A stretch of 64,000 nucleotides of DNA, taken from contig NZ_JARXVJ010000001.1 of assembly GCF_029892445.1 (NCBI RefSeq), forward strand, positions 3,224,001 through 3,288,000, written 5' to 3'. Positions within the stretch are counted from its first letter, which is position 1; each line of letters begins with the position of its first letter. Positions 8,841 through 17,431 of the stretch are shown here, one piece after another. This stretch comes from Chryseobacterium sp. H1D6B (GTDB lineage: Bacteria; Bacteroidota; Bacteroidia; Flavobacteriales; Weeksellaceae). The notes beneath the pieces are model-generated. The model was not told where the DNA came from. It made no database searches and worked only from the letters and a program-made list of their open reading frames with translations. The translations under genes were made by a program, and so were the position numbers.

Positions 8841-10703
8841 ATGAAAAAAATATATACAATTTTCGCTCTTTCAGCGGCGGTGGTTGCTTTTTCTCAATCA
8901 AAAACTTTAGAAAGAGTAGAGCCTGCTTTTTGGTGGAAAGGAATGAAAAATCCTCAACTGCAGATTCTGGTCTATGGAAAGAATATAGCAGATCATGAAA
9001 TTGAACTTTCAGACGGAGTTCAGATTAAAAACATTCAAAAAGTTGAAAATCCAAATTATGTTTTTCTTACCGTCAATACGAACGAAATCAATGTTTCTAA
9101 GTTTAAAATCAATATAAAAAAAGGAAAGAAAAATATAGATTCTTACCCTTATGAATTAAAACAGAGGATACAAAATTCTGCAGACCGCGGGTCTTTTTCG
9201 TCAAAAGATGTTATGTATCTGATTATGCCGGACAGATTTGCTGATGGCGACACATCCAACGACTCCAGTCCGAAACTTATTGAAAAAGCAGACCGTAATC
9301 TTCCCAACGGCAGACACGGCGGAGATTTAAAAGGAATTATCAACAATATTGATTATATCCAAAAACTCGGGGCAACCGCCGTATGGCTTACCCCCGTGAA
9401 TGAAGACAATGAAAAAGTCTATTCCTATCACGGATATGCACAGACCGATCTGTATAAAATTGACGCCCGCTACGGAACTAATGAAGAGTACCGCGATCTT
9501 TCCAGAGAACTGAATAAAAGAAATATGAAACTGGTGATGGATTATGTGACCAACCACTGGGGAGTTTCGCACTGGATCATAAAAGATCTGCCTTCAAAAG
9601 ACTGGATCCACTGGTTTAACGAAGGTGAAAAAGGTTTCTACAGATCCAATTATAAAACAACCACTCAGTTTGATACCAATGCGTCAGAAATTGATAAAAA
9701 ATACGCGCTGGACGGATGGTTTGATACCACAATGCCGGATATTAATCAAAAAAATCCTTTAGTTTTAAAATATCTGACCCAAAATGCCATCTGGTGGATA
9801 GAATATGCCGAGCTAGGAGGTTTCCGTGTAGATACCTATCCTTACAACGACAAAGAAGCCATGGCCAAATGGGCAGAAGCGATCACCGATGAATACCCCA
9901 AATTCAATATTGTAGGTGAAACCTGGCTGAATACGGCAGGATACATTTCTGCATGGCAGAAAAATTCAAAAACGGGAGAAGCAGCGAATTACAATTCCAA
10001 TCTTCCTTCCGTAATGGATTTTATGCTGTATGATGATATGGCGAAAGCTTTTAAAGAAAAAGAAGGCTGGGACAGCGGACTGAATAAATTATACAATGTT
10101 TTCGCCAGTGATTTCCTCTATCCGGATATCAATAACGTAATGGTATTTTTCGAAAACCATGATACCGAAAGATGGAACGAGATTTTTAATGCTGATCCTC
10201 AAGTTTATAAAATGGCTTTAACCCTTATTTCTACTGTCCGCGGTATTCCGCAGCTCTATTACGGTTCTGAGGTGGGAATGAGAGGGGATAAGAATAAAGG
10301 AGGTGATGCCGATATACGCAGAGATTTCCCGGGAGGCTGGAAGTCTGACAAACAAAATGCTTTTAATCCGTCATCTCAAACTGCCGGACAGAAAGAATTT
10401 TATCAGTTTACCCAAAAATTACTGAACTGGAGAAAAGGAAAAGAAGTCATTCATATTGGAAAAACTAAAAATTATATTCCCCTGAATAATATTTTCGTTT
10501 ATTTCAGATACAATGAAAAAGAAAGTGTAATGGTAGTTATGAATAACAATACAAAAGATGAGGTACTTCCATTATCCAGATTTCAGGAATCATTACAAGG
10601 GTTTACAGCAGGAAAAGAAGTGGTGTCCGGAAAAGAATTTTCCTTACAGAACAGCTTAACCTTACCAGCAAAAACTTCGATGATCATTGAATTACAAAAA
10701 TAG
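8841..10703 (+). CDS. GH13 alpha-amylase family enzyme, neopullulanase/cyclomaltodextrinase-like
   Basis: Hydrolyses alpha-1,4-glucans or cyclodextrins; a secreted SusA-like enzyme with a signal peptide ending near VAFSQ. Residues about 22-115 form an immunoglobulin-like cyclomaltodextrinase N-terminal domain (PAFWWKGMKNPQLQILVYG). The GH13 barrel starts near residue 122 (DVMYLIMPDRFADGD). Region I is MDYVTNHWG. The catalytic residues are D331 (GGFRVDTYPYND), E360 (NIVGETWLN) and D441 (FFENHDTERW). The 620 residues match SusA and neopullulanase. It heads a three-gene unit with the NTF2-like gene (32 nt gap) and the MFS transporter. Exact substrate preference cannot be read from sequence. Confidence 0.93.
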   Translation: MKKIYTIFALSAAVVAFSQSKTLERVEPAFWWKGMKNPQLQILVYGKNIADHEIELSDGVQIKNIQKVENPNYVFLTVNTNEINVSKFKINIKKGKKNIDSYPYELKQRIQNSADRGSFSSKDVMYLIMPDRFADGDTSNDSSPKLIEKADRNLPNGRHGGDLKGIINNIDYIQKLGATAVWLTPVNEDNEKVYSYHGYAQTDLYKIDARYGTNEEYRDLSRELNKRNMKLVMDYVTNHWGVSHWIIKDLPSKDWIHWFNEGEKGFYRSNYKTTTQFDTNASEIDKKYALDGWFDTTMPDINQKNPLVLKYLTQNAIWWIEYAELGGFRVDTYPYNDKEAMAKWAEAITDEYPKFNIVGETWLNTAGYISAWQKNSKTGEAANYNSNLPSVMDFMLYDDMAKAFKEKEGWDSGLNKLYNVFASDFLYPDINNVMVFFENHDTERWNEIFNADPQVYKMALTLISTVRGIPQLYYGSEVGMRGDKNKGGDADIRRDFPGGWKSDKQNAFNPSSQTAGQKEFYQFTQKLLNWRKGKEVIHIGKTKNYIPLNNIFVYFRYNEKESVMVVMNNNTKDEVLPLSRFQESLQGFTAGKEVVSGKEFSLQNSLTLPAKTSMIIELQK

Positions 10704-10735
10704 CATCAATCAGTTTATTTAATTACTTTTAAAAT

Positions 10736-11254
10736 ATGAAAAAAATAAAAATCATTTATTCTGTATTAGTCTTTTTATTGAGTTTTGCTTTGTTTACGGC
10801 ACAATCTAAATTTGAAAAAGACCAGGTCGCTATCAATACGATGCTGGATGGATTTAATACAGCCGCCGCGAAAGCAGATTTTAATGCCTATTTCAATTAT
10901 TTTGCTGATGAATCTACCTTTATAGGAACCGATGCAACGGAAGTTTGGGATAAAAAAGCCTTTATGGTCTGGGCTAAACCTCATTTTGATAAAAAAAAAA
11001 CCTGGAATTTTACATCCATTAAAAGACATACCTATTTTAGCAGAGACGGTAAGCTGGCTTGGTTTGACGAACTGCTGGATACCCAGATGAAGATCTGCCG
11101 CGGTTCAGGCGTTCTTGAAAAAATAAACGGTGTTTGGAAAGTCAAGCAGTACGTGCTTTCTATGACCGTTCCGAATGAGGCAGTGGATAAAGTAGTTTCC
11201 GAAAAGGCTCCCATTGAAGATGCTTTAATACAGCAGTTAAAAACACAAAAATGA
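10736..11254 (+). CDS. Secreted SnoaL/NTF2-like (DUF4440-type) protein
   Basis: Small protein (172 residues) with a signal peptide (to about LFTAQ) and a single SnoaL/NTF2-like cone-shaped domain: DGFNTAAAKADFNAYFNYFADESTFIGTDATEVWDKKAFMVWAKPHF and the closing GSGVLEKINGVWKVKQYVLSMTVPNE. Family members bind small ligands or act as isomerases; no catalytic role can be assigned here. The stop overlaps the ATG of the MFS gene (ATGA), so the two are translationally coupled. Its place between an amylase and a sugar transporter suggests a periplasmic accessory in maltodextrin use, which is inference only. Confidence 0.8.
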   Translation: MKKIKIIYSVLVFLLSFALFTAQSKFEKDQVAINTMLDGFNTAAAKADFNAYFNYFADESTFIGTDATEVWDKKAFMVWAKPHFDKKKTWNFTSIKRHTYFSRDGKLAWFDELLDTQMKICRGSGVLEKINGVWKVKQYVLSMTVPNEAVDKVVSEKAPIEDALIQQLKTQK

Positions 11255-12654
11255 AAACATCTCACAGTACATTTTCAAAAAAAGTAAAACCTAATTTATC
11301 CATGCCTCAGATTATCAATATGAGCATGGGTTTTTTGGGGATCCAGATGGCGTTCGGTTTACAAAATGGCAATGCCAGCCGGATACTTGCCAATCTTGGA
11401 GCAGATGTTCATGAATTATCATGGTTCTGGTTGGTAGCACCAATCACCGGACTTATTGTGCAGCCGATTATCGGACATATGGGTGATAATACCTGGAGTC
11501 CGTTGGGAAGAAGAAAACCTTATTTCCTGATTGGTGCTGTTCTATGCGCCATAGGATTGGTTATGCTCCCGAATGCCGCTTCTGTCACTCATCTTCTCGC
11601 AGCCAACGCTCTTTTGCTGGCTGTAATCTTTCTAGCCATGATGGATGCTTCCGTTAATATCGCGATGGAGCCTTTCAGAGCTTTGGTAGGAGATATGCTT
11701 CCGAAACATCAGGGAACTTTAGGGTTCTCTGTCCAGACGATATTAATAGGAATAGGAGCTGTGGTAGGATCTTATCTGCCGAGTCTTCTTACTAAATTAG
11801 GCGTATCTAATGAGGCATCAGAAGGTTTTGTGGCTGATAATGTGATTTACTCTTTTTACGCAGGAGCAGGCCTGTTGCTGCTGACGATACTTTACACCAT
11901 TATTACCACCAAAGAGTATTCTCCGGAAGAATTTGCGGCATTCGATGACGGGAAAGAAGCGGCTGAGGAAAAATCGAAATTCAGCGATATTTTTAAAGAC
12001 TTTGCGAATATTCCTGTTCAGATGAAAAAGCTGGGAATCGTTCAGTTTTTTTCGTGGTTTGCTTTATTTACGATGTGGGTATTTACAACCAGTGCTCTGG
12101 CAACTCATCATTTCGGGCTTTCTCCAGATGATACCCATTCAAAAGCATTCAACCAAGCAGGAGATTTAACGGGTGAACTATTTGGAATGTATAATCTTTG
12201 GGCTATCCCGTTTGCTTTCTTATTAACTCCGATTGCGAAAAAAATAGGCAAAAAACAGACTCATGCGCTCGCTTTAGTATTTGGAGGATTAGGATTGATT
12301 TCAATGTATTTTATTAAAGATAAAAGTCTGCTTTGGATTTCGATGATAGGACTTGGTTTTGCCTGGGCAAGTATTTTAGCAATGCCTTACGCGATGCTGA
12401 TTGAAGTTATTCCTCAAAGGAAAATGGGAGTATATATGGGGATATTCAATTTCTTTATTGTGATTCCTCAAATTATAAACGGACTTTTTGGAGGACCGAT
12501 TGTAAGCGGTATTTTTGGAGACTACGCGATAGATTATGTAGTGGTAGGAGGTGTCTGTATGCTGATAGGAGCGGTTGTAACAATGATTTTTATTAAATCT
12601 GAAGATGAAACGCCGAAAGAAATACAAAAAGAAATCCAGCAGGTTCATTTTTAA
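11251..12654 (+). CDS. MFS transporter, SLC45/maltose-transporter-like
   Basis: Inner membrane transporter of 467 residues with about 12 membrane helices. The N-terminal pattern FGLQNGNASRILANLGADVHELSWFWLVAPITGLIVQPIIGHMGDNTWSPLGRRKPYFLIGA is typical of the sucrose/maltose cation symporter branch of the MFS, including the GDxxW..LGRRRP signature. The second half has KKIGKKQTHALAL and a long C-terminal hydrophobic stretch. Following GH97 and GH13 enzymes, it likely imports maltose, short maltodextrins or glucose released in the periplasm. It is coupled to the gene before by an ATGA overlap. The substrate is inferred from context. Confidence 0.88.
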   Translation: MKTSHSTFSKKVKPNLSMPQIINMSMGFLGIQMAFGLQNGNASRILANLGADVHELSWFWLVAPITGLIVQPIIGHMGDNTWSPLGRRKPYFLIGAVLCAIGLVMLPNAASVTHLLAANALLLAVIFLAMMDASVNIAMEPFRALVGDMLPKHQGTLGFSVQTILIGIGAVVGSYLPSLLTKLGVSNEASEGFVADNVIYSFYAGAGLLLLTILYTIITTKEYSPEEFAAFDDGKEAAEEKSKFSDIFKDFANIPVQMKKLGIVQFFSWFALFTMWVFTTSALATHHFGLSPDDTHSKAFNQAGDLTGELFGMYNLWAIPFAFLLTPIAKKIGKKQTHALALVFGGLGLISMYFIKDKSLLWISMIGLGFAWASILAMPYAMLIEVIPQRKMGVYMGIFNFFIVIPQIINGLFGGPIVSGIFGDYAIDYVVVGGVCMLIGAVVTMIFIKSEDETPKEIQKEIQQVHF

Positions 12655-12692
12655 ATAATCATTCAATTTTTTAATAAATAAATATCAATAGG

Positions 12693-12710
12693 AGCGGGCT
12701 TCAGCCCGCT
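12693..12710. repeat. GC-rich palindrome with TTCA loop, copy 1
   Basis: AGCGGGCTTCAGCCCGCT is a perfect 18-nt palindrome in otherwise AT-rich DNA. Read as a hairpin it is AGCGGGC-TTCA-GCCCGCT with minor end effects. It has no following T run, so it is not a typical terminator. Related hairpins with the same TTCA loop occur at 22138-22151 and 22171-22184. Confidence 0.6.
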
Positions 12711-12898
12711 TTCAATATATAAAGTAACGGATTTAGCCAAAACCTATTTTAAGCATTGTCCTAAATTGCAGCCTCTTCACAAATACGAAACTATCCATCA
12801 TCAGCTCCTCTTTATTTATAGAATCAATTGAAATTTAAGTTTTTATTAAGCTGGCCTTGGCTTTAAATCTTTAATTTAGATAGATCAAAATAGTAAAA

Positions 12899-14431
12899 AT
12901 GTACGACATCATCATTATAGGAAGCGGAGCAGGAGGTTCAACAATGGCATACAGGCTGGCCGGCACTGGAAAAAAAATTCTGGTCATAGAAAGAGGAGAT
13001 TATGTTCCCCTAGAAAAAGAAAACTGGGATTCTGTAGAAGTTTTTGAAAAGAACAGGTATACTACGACTGATCTGTGGCTGGATAAGCATGATAAGCCGT
13101 TTCGTCCGGGAACCCATTACAATGTAGGAGGAAATACCAAATTCTATGGGGCAGCCTTATTCCGCCTGAGAGAAGAAGACTTTAAAGAAATTAATCATTA
13201 CGGAGGGGTTTCTCCAGCGTGGCCTATTCAATATGAAGATTTAAAGGACTATTATCTTGAAGCTGAAAAATTATTCCACGTCCACGGTAAAAGAGGTTCA
13301 GATCCTACGGAACCTTATGATTCCGAGCCTTATCCTAATCCGGCACTGCCACACGAACCAAGAATTCAGGAGATCGTTGATGAATTAATTGATTATGGAC
13401 TTCATCCCTTTGAACTTCCCATTGGCGTTAATTTTAAACCCCACAAAGCAGCAAATGCTCCTTATACCTTAGACCGCTTTGATGGTTTTCCAGATGCTTC
13501 AGAAAGAAAAGGAGATGCTCATCTCTGCACATTATCAAAAGCTTTGGAATATCCGAATGTTGAATTGATGGTTAATACAAAGGTTTTAAAATTAAATACT
13601 GACAGTTCAGGAACGAAGATTTCTGAAGTAGTGGTAGAACAAAACGGGGAAACAAAAACACTGGCTTCAGATCTGGTTATTCTTTCTGCGGGTGCCGTCA
13701 ACTCTGCTGCAGTACTTTTAGAAAGTAAAAATGACCAGTTTCCAAACGGCCTTGCCAATACTTCAGATCAGGTAGGCAGAAACTATATGTTTCATCAAAA
13801 CTCGGCATTGATCGCTTTATATACTGAACCCAATTTTACAAAATTCGGAAAAACATTCGGAATCAATGATTTTTACCACGCCAGCCGCGGATATGAATTT
13901 CCTTTAGGGCACATTCAAATGCTGGGGAAATCTGATGAACACCAGATCAAAGCCGACAGTCCGGTTCCGGCACCCGGTTTTACTTTTGAATTAATGGCCG
14001 AGCACGCCGTTGATTTCTGGCTTACTTCAGAAGATCTCCCGGATCCTGAAAACAGAGTGACAGTAGAAAACGGGCAGATCAAGATAAGCTATTCTGAGAA
14101 CAATCAAAAAGGACATGAGCTTTTGAAAGCTGAATTGATCAAAGCATTAAAAGCATCAGGAAAATTTGAAACATTTTTATTCAAAGGATTTTATTTCAGT
14201 AAAGGAATGGATATTGCTTCACCCGCCCATCAAAACGGAACCACTAAAATGGGAACAGATCCTAAAACTTCTGTAGTAGATATTAATTGTAAAGCACACG
14301 ATTTACAAAACCTTTATATTGTAGACGGCGGATTTTTTGTTTCCAGCGGGGCTGTGAATCCTGCACTTACAATTATTGCAATGGCACTCAGGGTGGGGGA
14401 TTATCTTAAAAGTCATGTGCTGACCTCATGA
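12899..14431 (+). CDS. GMC family FAD-dependent oxidoreductase
   Basis: Flavoprotein of the glucose-methanol-choline family that oxidises an alcohol or sugar hydroxyl; the substrate is unknown. The N-terminus has the dinucleotide fold IIIGSGAGGSTMAYRLAGTGKKILVIERG. Then comes GGNTKFYGAALFRLREEDF (FAD contact). The C-terminal block HQNGTTKMGTDPKTSVVDINCKAHDLQNLYIVDGGFFVSSGAVNPALTIIAMALRVGDYL is the conserved GMC C-terminal signature. Length is 510 residues. No signal peptide or Tat motif is apparent, so it is likely cytoplasmic. The stop overlaps the ATG of the following MFS gene, implying that the transporter supplies or exports its substrate or product. Confidence 0.92.
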   Translation: MYDIIIIGSGAGGSTMAYRLAGTGKKILVIERGDYVPLEKENWDSVEVFEKNRYTTTDLWLDKHDKPFRPGTHYNVGGNTKFYGAALFRLREEDFKEINHYGGVSPAWPIQYEDLKDYYLEAEKLFHVHGKRGSDPTEPYDSEPYPNPALPHEPRIQEIVDELIDYGLHPFELPIGVNFKPHKAANAPYTLDRFDGFPDASERKGDAHLCTLSKALEYPNVELMVNTKVLKLNTDSSGTKISEVVVEQNGETKTLASDLVILSAGAVNSAAVLLESKNDQFPNGLANTSDQVGRNYMFHQNSALIALYTEPNFTKFGKTFGINDFYHASRGYEFPLGHIQMLGKSDEHQIKADSPVPAPGFTFELMAEHAVDFWLTSEDLPDPENRVTVENGQIKISYSENNQKGHELLKAELIKALKASGKFETFLFKGFYFSKGMDIASPAHQNGTTKMGTDPKTSVVDINCKAHDLQNLYIVDGGFFVSSGAVNPALTIIAMALRVGDYLKSHVLTS

Positions 14432-15594
14432 ATTCTAAAATAGTTACTATTGTCATCGTATTTTTATTAGCTTTTTTTACAGGAGTTAATTTTGTGGTGT
14501 TTCCGGCCTTGGGAACAGCTTTTACAGATGGATCGGTCTTCGGGCTTTCTTCCTCGCAATTTGGAAATCTGTTTATTCCGCAGGTGGTCTGTATTATCAT
14601 TTCATGTTTAGGAGCTCCGTTTTTGGTCAATAAATTCGGGCCGAAGATCATTCTCACCGCTGGATTACTGCTGATGATCCTCTCTACGGGTATTTTATGG
14701 ATGCTGCAGTATTTTATGCAGGACAAATCATTATTATTTCCGGTATTAATGATTTTAGTAGCATTTACAGGCTCAGGTTTTGGACTTTCTATCACCACTT
14801 TGAATCCTTTAGCAGCAAGTTTATTTGAAGATAAAAAATCCTCTGCTATTTTGATCCTGCAGTTTTTAGTAGGATTAGGAACCTCTACGTCTCCTCTGAT
14901 GATGAATCTTATCGGAAATGTAAAAAACTGGATGTATGTTCCCGGTTCTATCTTTATTTTAGTAACGGTTATTTTTATTATTTTTCTATTTTTAAAACTC
15001 GAAAAAGGAACTTTTTTTGAACTTCCAAGCCACTTTAAAATTCCTTACAAGCTGTGGATCTTTTTCACAGCAATTATTCTATACGGTTTTATTGAAGGAA
15101 CTTTTGGAAGCTTTGGTGCGGTTATACTAAAAAATCAAGGACTCGACAATAATAAAGCTAGTTTAGGACTTTCGCTGTTTTGGGGCGGAATTGCTGTCAA
15201 CCGGCTTCTTTTCGGGATTTTTTCAAAAAGATTTAATTTATCTTATGTTTTTCTGATCTCTCCTTTATTAGTAGGTGCTTTGATTTTTTTACTGTTGATT
15301 GATCCCGGCGTTCATATTATTCTATTAATGATGTTTCTCATCGGCTTCTTTATGGGCAGTATATTTCCCGGATCTATCGGATGGGGAACGGTTGAGTTTC
15401 CCACATTATCAGTTTTGGTTTCGGGATTTTTGATGGCAGCCAATCAGATCGGAACCGGGATTGTTACAAATGTCTTAGGAAGTTTTTCAAATTATACTGA
15501 TGCCATATTTCAGTTTTTGATCTTTTGCATGCTGGCGATCTGCGCTTTACTTTTCTATCTTAAAAGAAACTCTAAAATTAAAGAAGCTTTTTAA
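14428..15594 (+). CDS. MFS transporter coupled to the GMC oxidoreductase
   Basis: Integral membrane protein of 388 residues with about 12 predicted helices (for example IVTIVIVFLLAFFTGVNFVVFPALG, FLIGFFMGSIFPGSIGWG). The general architecture and the FGPKIILTAGLLLMILSTG segment fit a small MFS transporter of the FucP/NarK-like size class. The sequence gives no substrate. The start overlaps the stop of the GMC gene (ATGA), indicating a two-gene operon. A link to sugar or polyol oxidation is inference from this coupling. Confidence 0.8.
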   Translation: MNSKIVTIVIVFLLAFFTGVNFVVFPALGTAFTDGSVFGLSSSQFGNLFIPQVVCIIISCLGAPFLVNKFGPKIILTAGLLLMILSTGILWMLQYFMQDKSLLFPVLMILVAFTGSGFGLSITTLNPLAASLFEDKKSSAILILQFLVGLGTSTSPLMMNLIGNVKNWMYVPGSIFILVTVIFIIFLFLKLEKGTFFELPSHFKIPYKLWIFFTAIILYGFIEGTFGSFGAVILKNQGLDNNKASLGLSLFWGGIAVNRLLFGIFSKRFNLSYVFLISPLLVGALIFLLLIDPGVHIILLMMFLIGFFMGSIFPGSIGWGTVEFPTLSVLVSGFLMAANQIGTGIVTNVLGSFSNYTDAIFQFLIFCMLAICALLFYLKRNSKIKEAF

Positions 15595-15630
15595 TAATAT
15601 TTATCAAAACATAAAGTTTATCATTCAGTT

Positions 15631-15705
15631 TGTCATTCAGCAGGAATCTAAACCCTTATTATTGAATGAGATTCTTCACTGTACTGCGTTACGCTTTGAA
15701 TGACA
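15631..15705. repeat. Dispersed palindromic repeat with GTCATTC/GAATGAC ends, copy A
   Basis: TGTCATTC at 15631-15638 is exactly inverted as GAATGACA at 15698-15705. Inside are a second inverted pair, GGAATCT and GAGATTC. The 75-bp unit resembles those at 37936-38018 and 38047-38131, suggesting a MITE-like or REP-like family. Confidence 0.6.
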
Positions 15706-15871
15706 GAGAGCACATTTTTTTGTATTGTTTTAGTTGTTTTAGTTGAACGAAACGCCTTTACACCGTAAAAATATCCAAACAGAAGAAAACTCAGCGCCTT
15801 TGCGTTTAGCAAAATATTCTCCAGAACATCCTTTCTTACCCTATATCAACATTTTCAAAACCTAGACATTG

Positions 15872-15879
15872 TAAATTTG
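15872..15879 (+). promoter_or_regulatory. -7 box of the pirin gene
   Basis: TAAATTTG matches TAnnTTTG exactly and ends 19 nt before the pirin start codon. No clear -33 element was found. Confidence 0.45.
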
Positions 15880-15898
15880 TACTATAAATAATCACAGT

Positions 15899-16627
15899 AT
15901 GAAAACAGTATATCATAAAGCAGATTCAAGAGGCCATGCAGATCACGGATGGTTAAAAAGCTATCACACATTCAGCTTTGCCAATTATCAAAACTCAGAA
16001 AGATCAAACTTTGGAGTTTTAAGAGTATTGAATGACGATACCGTTTCTCAGGGAATGGGATTTGGAACCCATCCGCACAGAGATATGGAAATCATTTCTA
16101 TTCCTTTGGAAGGGGATCTTGAGCATAAAGATTCAATGGGAACTACGGCAGTTATTAAAAAAGGAGAGATTCAGGTAATGAGTGCAGGAACAGGGATCAT
16201 GCACAGCGAATACAACAAAAATAAAGATGAAGCGGTGAAGTTTTTACAGATCTGGATTTTCCCAAGAGAAGTAAATGTAGAACCTAGATATGACCAGATC
16301 GATATTACAAAAGATGAAAAGATCAATGGTTTCCAGCAGATATTATCACCCGATAAAAATGATGCAGGTGTCTGGATCCATCAGGATGCATGGTTCAATT
16401 TAGCTAAATTCACTAAAGGAAACGGCAAAAACTATACAATGCACAAAAATGGAAACGGAGTGTATGCTTTTGTTTTAAAAGGAAGCGCAAAAGTAGGCGA
16501 CAGAATTTTAAATGAAAGAGACGGATTAGGAATCTGGGATACTCAGAGTTTTAATATAGAAGCTGCAGAAGACACGGAAATTCTTTTAATGGAAGTCCCT
16601 ATGGAACTGCCGTCTTATCTTAAATAA
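15899..16627 (+). CDS. Pirin family protein (YhhW-like bicupin)
   Basis: Cytoplasmic iron-binding bicupin of 242 residues; bacterial relatives such as YhhW have quercetin 2,3-dioxygenase activity in vitro, while the physiological role is often unclear. The metal ligands are visible as H58 and H60 (GTHPHRDMEI), H102 and E104 (GIMHSEYN), in the same order as the pirin ligand set. The N-terminal motif DSRGHADHGWLKSYHTFSFANY is typical. It is followed by an NAD(P)H-dependent FMN reductase gene with its own promoter motif. Both may belong to a redox or aromatic stress response, which is inference. Confidence 0.9.
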   Translation: MKTVYHKADSRGHADHGWLKSYHTFSFANYQNSERSNFGVLRVLNDDTVSQGMGFGTHPHRDMEIISIPLEGDLEHKDSMGTTAVIKKGEIQVMSAGTGIMHSEYNKNKDEAVKFLQIWIFPREVNVEPRYDQIDITKDEKINGFQQILSPDKNDAGVWIHQDAWFNLAKFTKGNGKNYTMHKNGNGVYAFVLKGSAKVGDRILNERDGLGIWDTQSFNIEAAEDTEILLMEVPMELPSYLK

Positions 16628-16631
16628 TAAC

Positions 16632-16639
16632 TAAATTTG
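16632..16639 (+). promoter_or_regulatory. -7 box of the FMN reductase gene
   Basis: TAAATTTG, an exact TAnnTTTG match, lies 26 nt before the ATG at 16666 and 5 nt after the pirin stop codon. The -33 position overlaps the pirin coding end and shows no consensus. Confidence 0.4.
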
Positions 16640-16665
16640 CACAGTTAAAAAAAAATATAAAAACA

Positions 16666-17220
16666 ATGAAGGTTTTAGCAATAGCAGGAAGTAATTCCGA
16701 TGTTTCAATGAATAAGCAGTTAGTAACCTATGCGTCTACAATGTTTGGGGAAAATGCAGCGGTAGAAGTTGTAGATTTAAATCCTTTTGAAATGCCGATT
16801 TATAAGCATGAAAGAGAGCTTGCGGGAGGGGTTCCTCAGGAAGCAAAGGATTTAGCAGAAAAAATAGATAATGCAGACGTGCTTTTAGTTTCTTTATCAG
16901 AACATAACGGTACTTATTCTACAGCTTTTAAGAACGTTTTCGATTGGGTTTCAAGAATCAAGGACAGAACAGTATGGAACGAAATACCAATGCTTTTAAT
17001 GGCTACAGCTCCTGGAGCAAGAGGTGGAGCAGGGGTTTTGGAGGCTGCTTCAAAACGTTTTCCTTTCCATGGAGGTAATATTGTAGATACATTTTCACTG
17101 CCCTTCTTTAATGATAATTTTGATAAAGCAGCACAAAAGATCTCTAATGAAGAAAAAGACAGCGAATTAAAAGAAAAGATCAATAAGATTGCGGCCATCG
17201 AAACGATCTTAGAAAAATAG
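16666..17220 (+). CDS. NAD(P)H-dependent FMN reductase family protein
   Basis: Flavodoxin-fold oxidoreductase of 184 residues. The phosphate-binding loop GSNSDVSMNKQL follows the first strand (MKVLAIA). DVLLVSLSEHNGTYSTAFKNVFDWVSR is the conserved flavin-contact region with the E-x-N-x-S/T pattern, and LLMATAPGARGGAGVLE follows. Relatives reduce FMN, quinones, azo dyes or chromate; the true acceptor cannot be told. It sits 38 nt after pirin. Confidence 0.88.
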   Translation: MKVLAIAGSNSDVSMNKQLVTYASTMFGENAAVEVVDLNPFEMPIYKHERELAGGVPQEAKDLAEKIDNADVLLVSLSEHNGTYSTAFKNVFDWVSRIKDRTVWNEIPMLLMATAPGARGGAGVLEAASKRFPFHGGNIVDTFSLPFFNDNFDKAAQKISNEEKDSELKEKINKIAAIETILEK

Positions 17221-17222
17221 AA

Positions 17223-17253
17223 TTTGAAAATTAATTTAAAATTACTATTTTTG
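17223..17253 (+). promoter_or_regulatory. Strong promoter of the purM leader transcript
   Basis: TTTG (17223-17226), 19 nt, then TATTTTTG (17246-17253): both elements and the spacing match the Bacteroidetes consensus. Transcription should start near 17258-17262, just before a 24-codon frame and a terminator. Confidence 0.7.
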
Positions 17254-17268
17254 CAAAAAGAAAATTAC

Positions 17269-17343
17269 ATGAAAATTCAGTCCACCTTCAAAGAATGTTT
17301 CTCAAAGAAAGGGAAAATTGTGGACTCTGAAATTCTGAGATAA
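17269..17343 (+). CDS. Possible 24-residue leader or small peptide
   Basis: ATG at 17269 opens a frame reading MKIQSTFKECFSKKGKIVDS and ending EILR, with the stop 7 nt before the terminator stem. It is basic in the middle, has one cysteine, and shows no membrane segment. Position directly after a promoter and before a terminator suggests a leader peptide or a tiny independent gene. Coding potential at this length is weak evidence, and base pairing of the RNA may be what matters. Confidence 0.3.
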   Translation: MKIQSTFKECFSKKGKIVDSEILR

Positions 17344-17350
17344 AATAACG

Positions 17351-17382
17351 GCCGATAATCACCAAGATTGTCGGCTTTTTTA
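17351..17382 (+). terminator. Terminator between the short leader and purM
   Basis: GCCGATAATC (17351-17360) pairs with GATTGTCGGC (17366-17375) along ten positions with one wobble, loop ACCAA, followed by TTTTTT. It lies 50 nt upstream of purM and would stop transcription from the promoter at 17223 unless read through. Confidence 0.8.
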
Positions 17383-17431
17383 TTTTACAAAATTGATATA
17401 AAAAGTTTGAAATAAATTTCTAAAAGTAAAG

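Larger units (their letters stand above)
15595..15898. other. Intergenic region with degenerate repeats
   Basis: These 304 bases hold no credible gene. The left part contains the GTCATTC-ended palindromic repeat at 15631-15705. Near 15785-15815 there is a stretch (ACTCAGCGCCTTTGCGTTTA) resembling repeat-like intergenic text seen in relatives, which I cannot place further. A -7 box for the pirin gene is at 15872-15879. Confidence 0.5.
17258..17382 (+). ncRNA. Candidate short RNA or attenuator leader upstream of purM
   Basis: From the predicted start to the terminator is about 125 nt. AATTCAG-TCCAC (17274-17285) can pair with GTGGA (17320-17324) and CTGAA-TT (17327-17334) with small bulges. 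This encloses a loop that can form TTTCT-CAA-AGAAA (17298-17310). The RNA ends in a strong hairpin with a T run. It is either a free-standing small RNA or mini-mRNA, or a leader controlling purM by conditional termination. No known riboswitch class was recognised. Confidence 0.4.
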
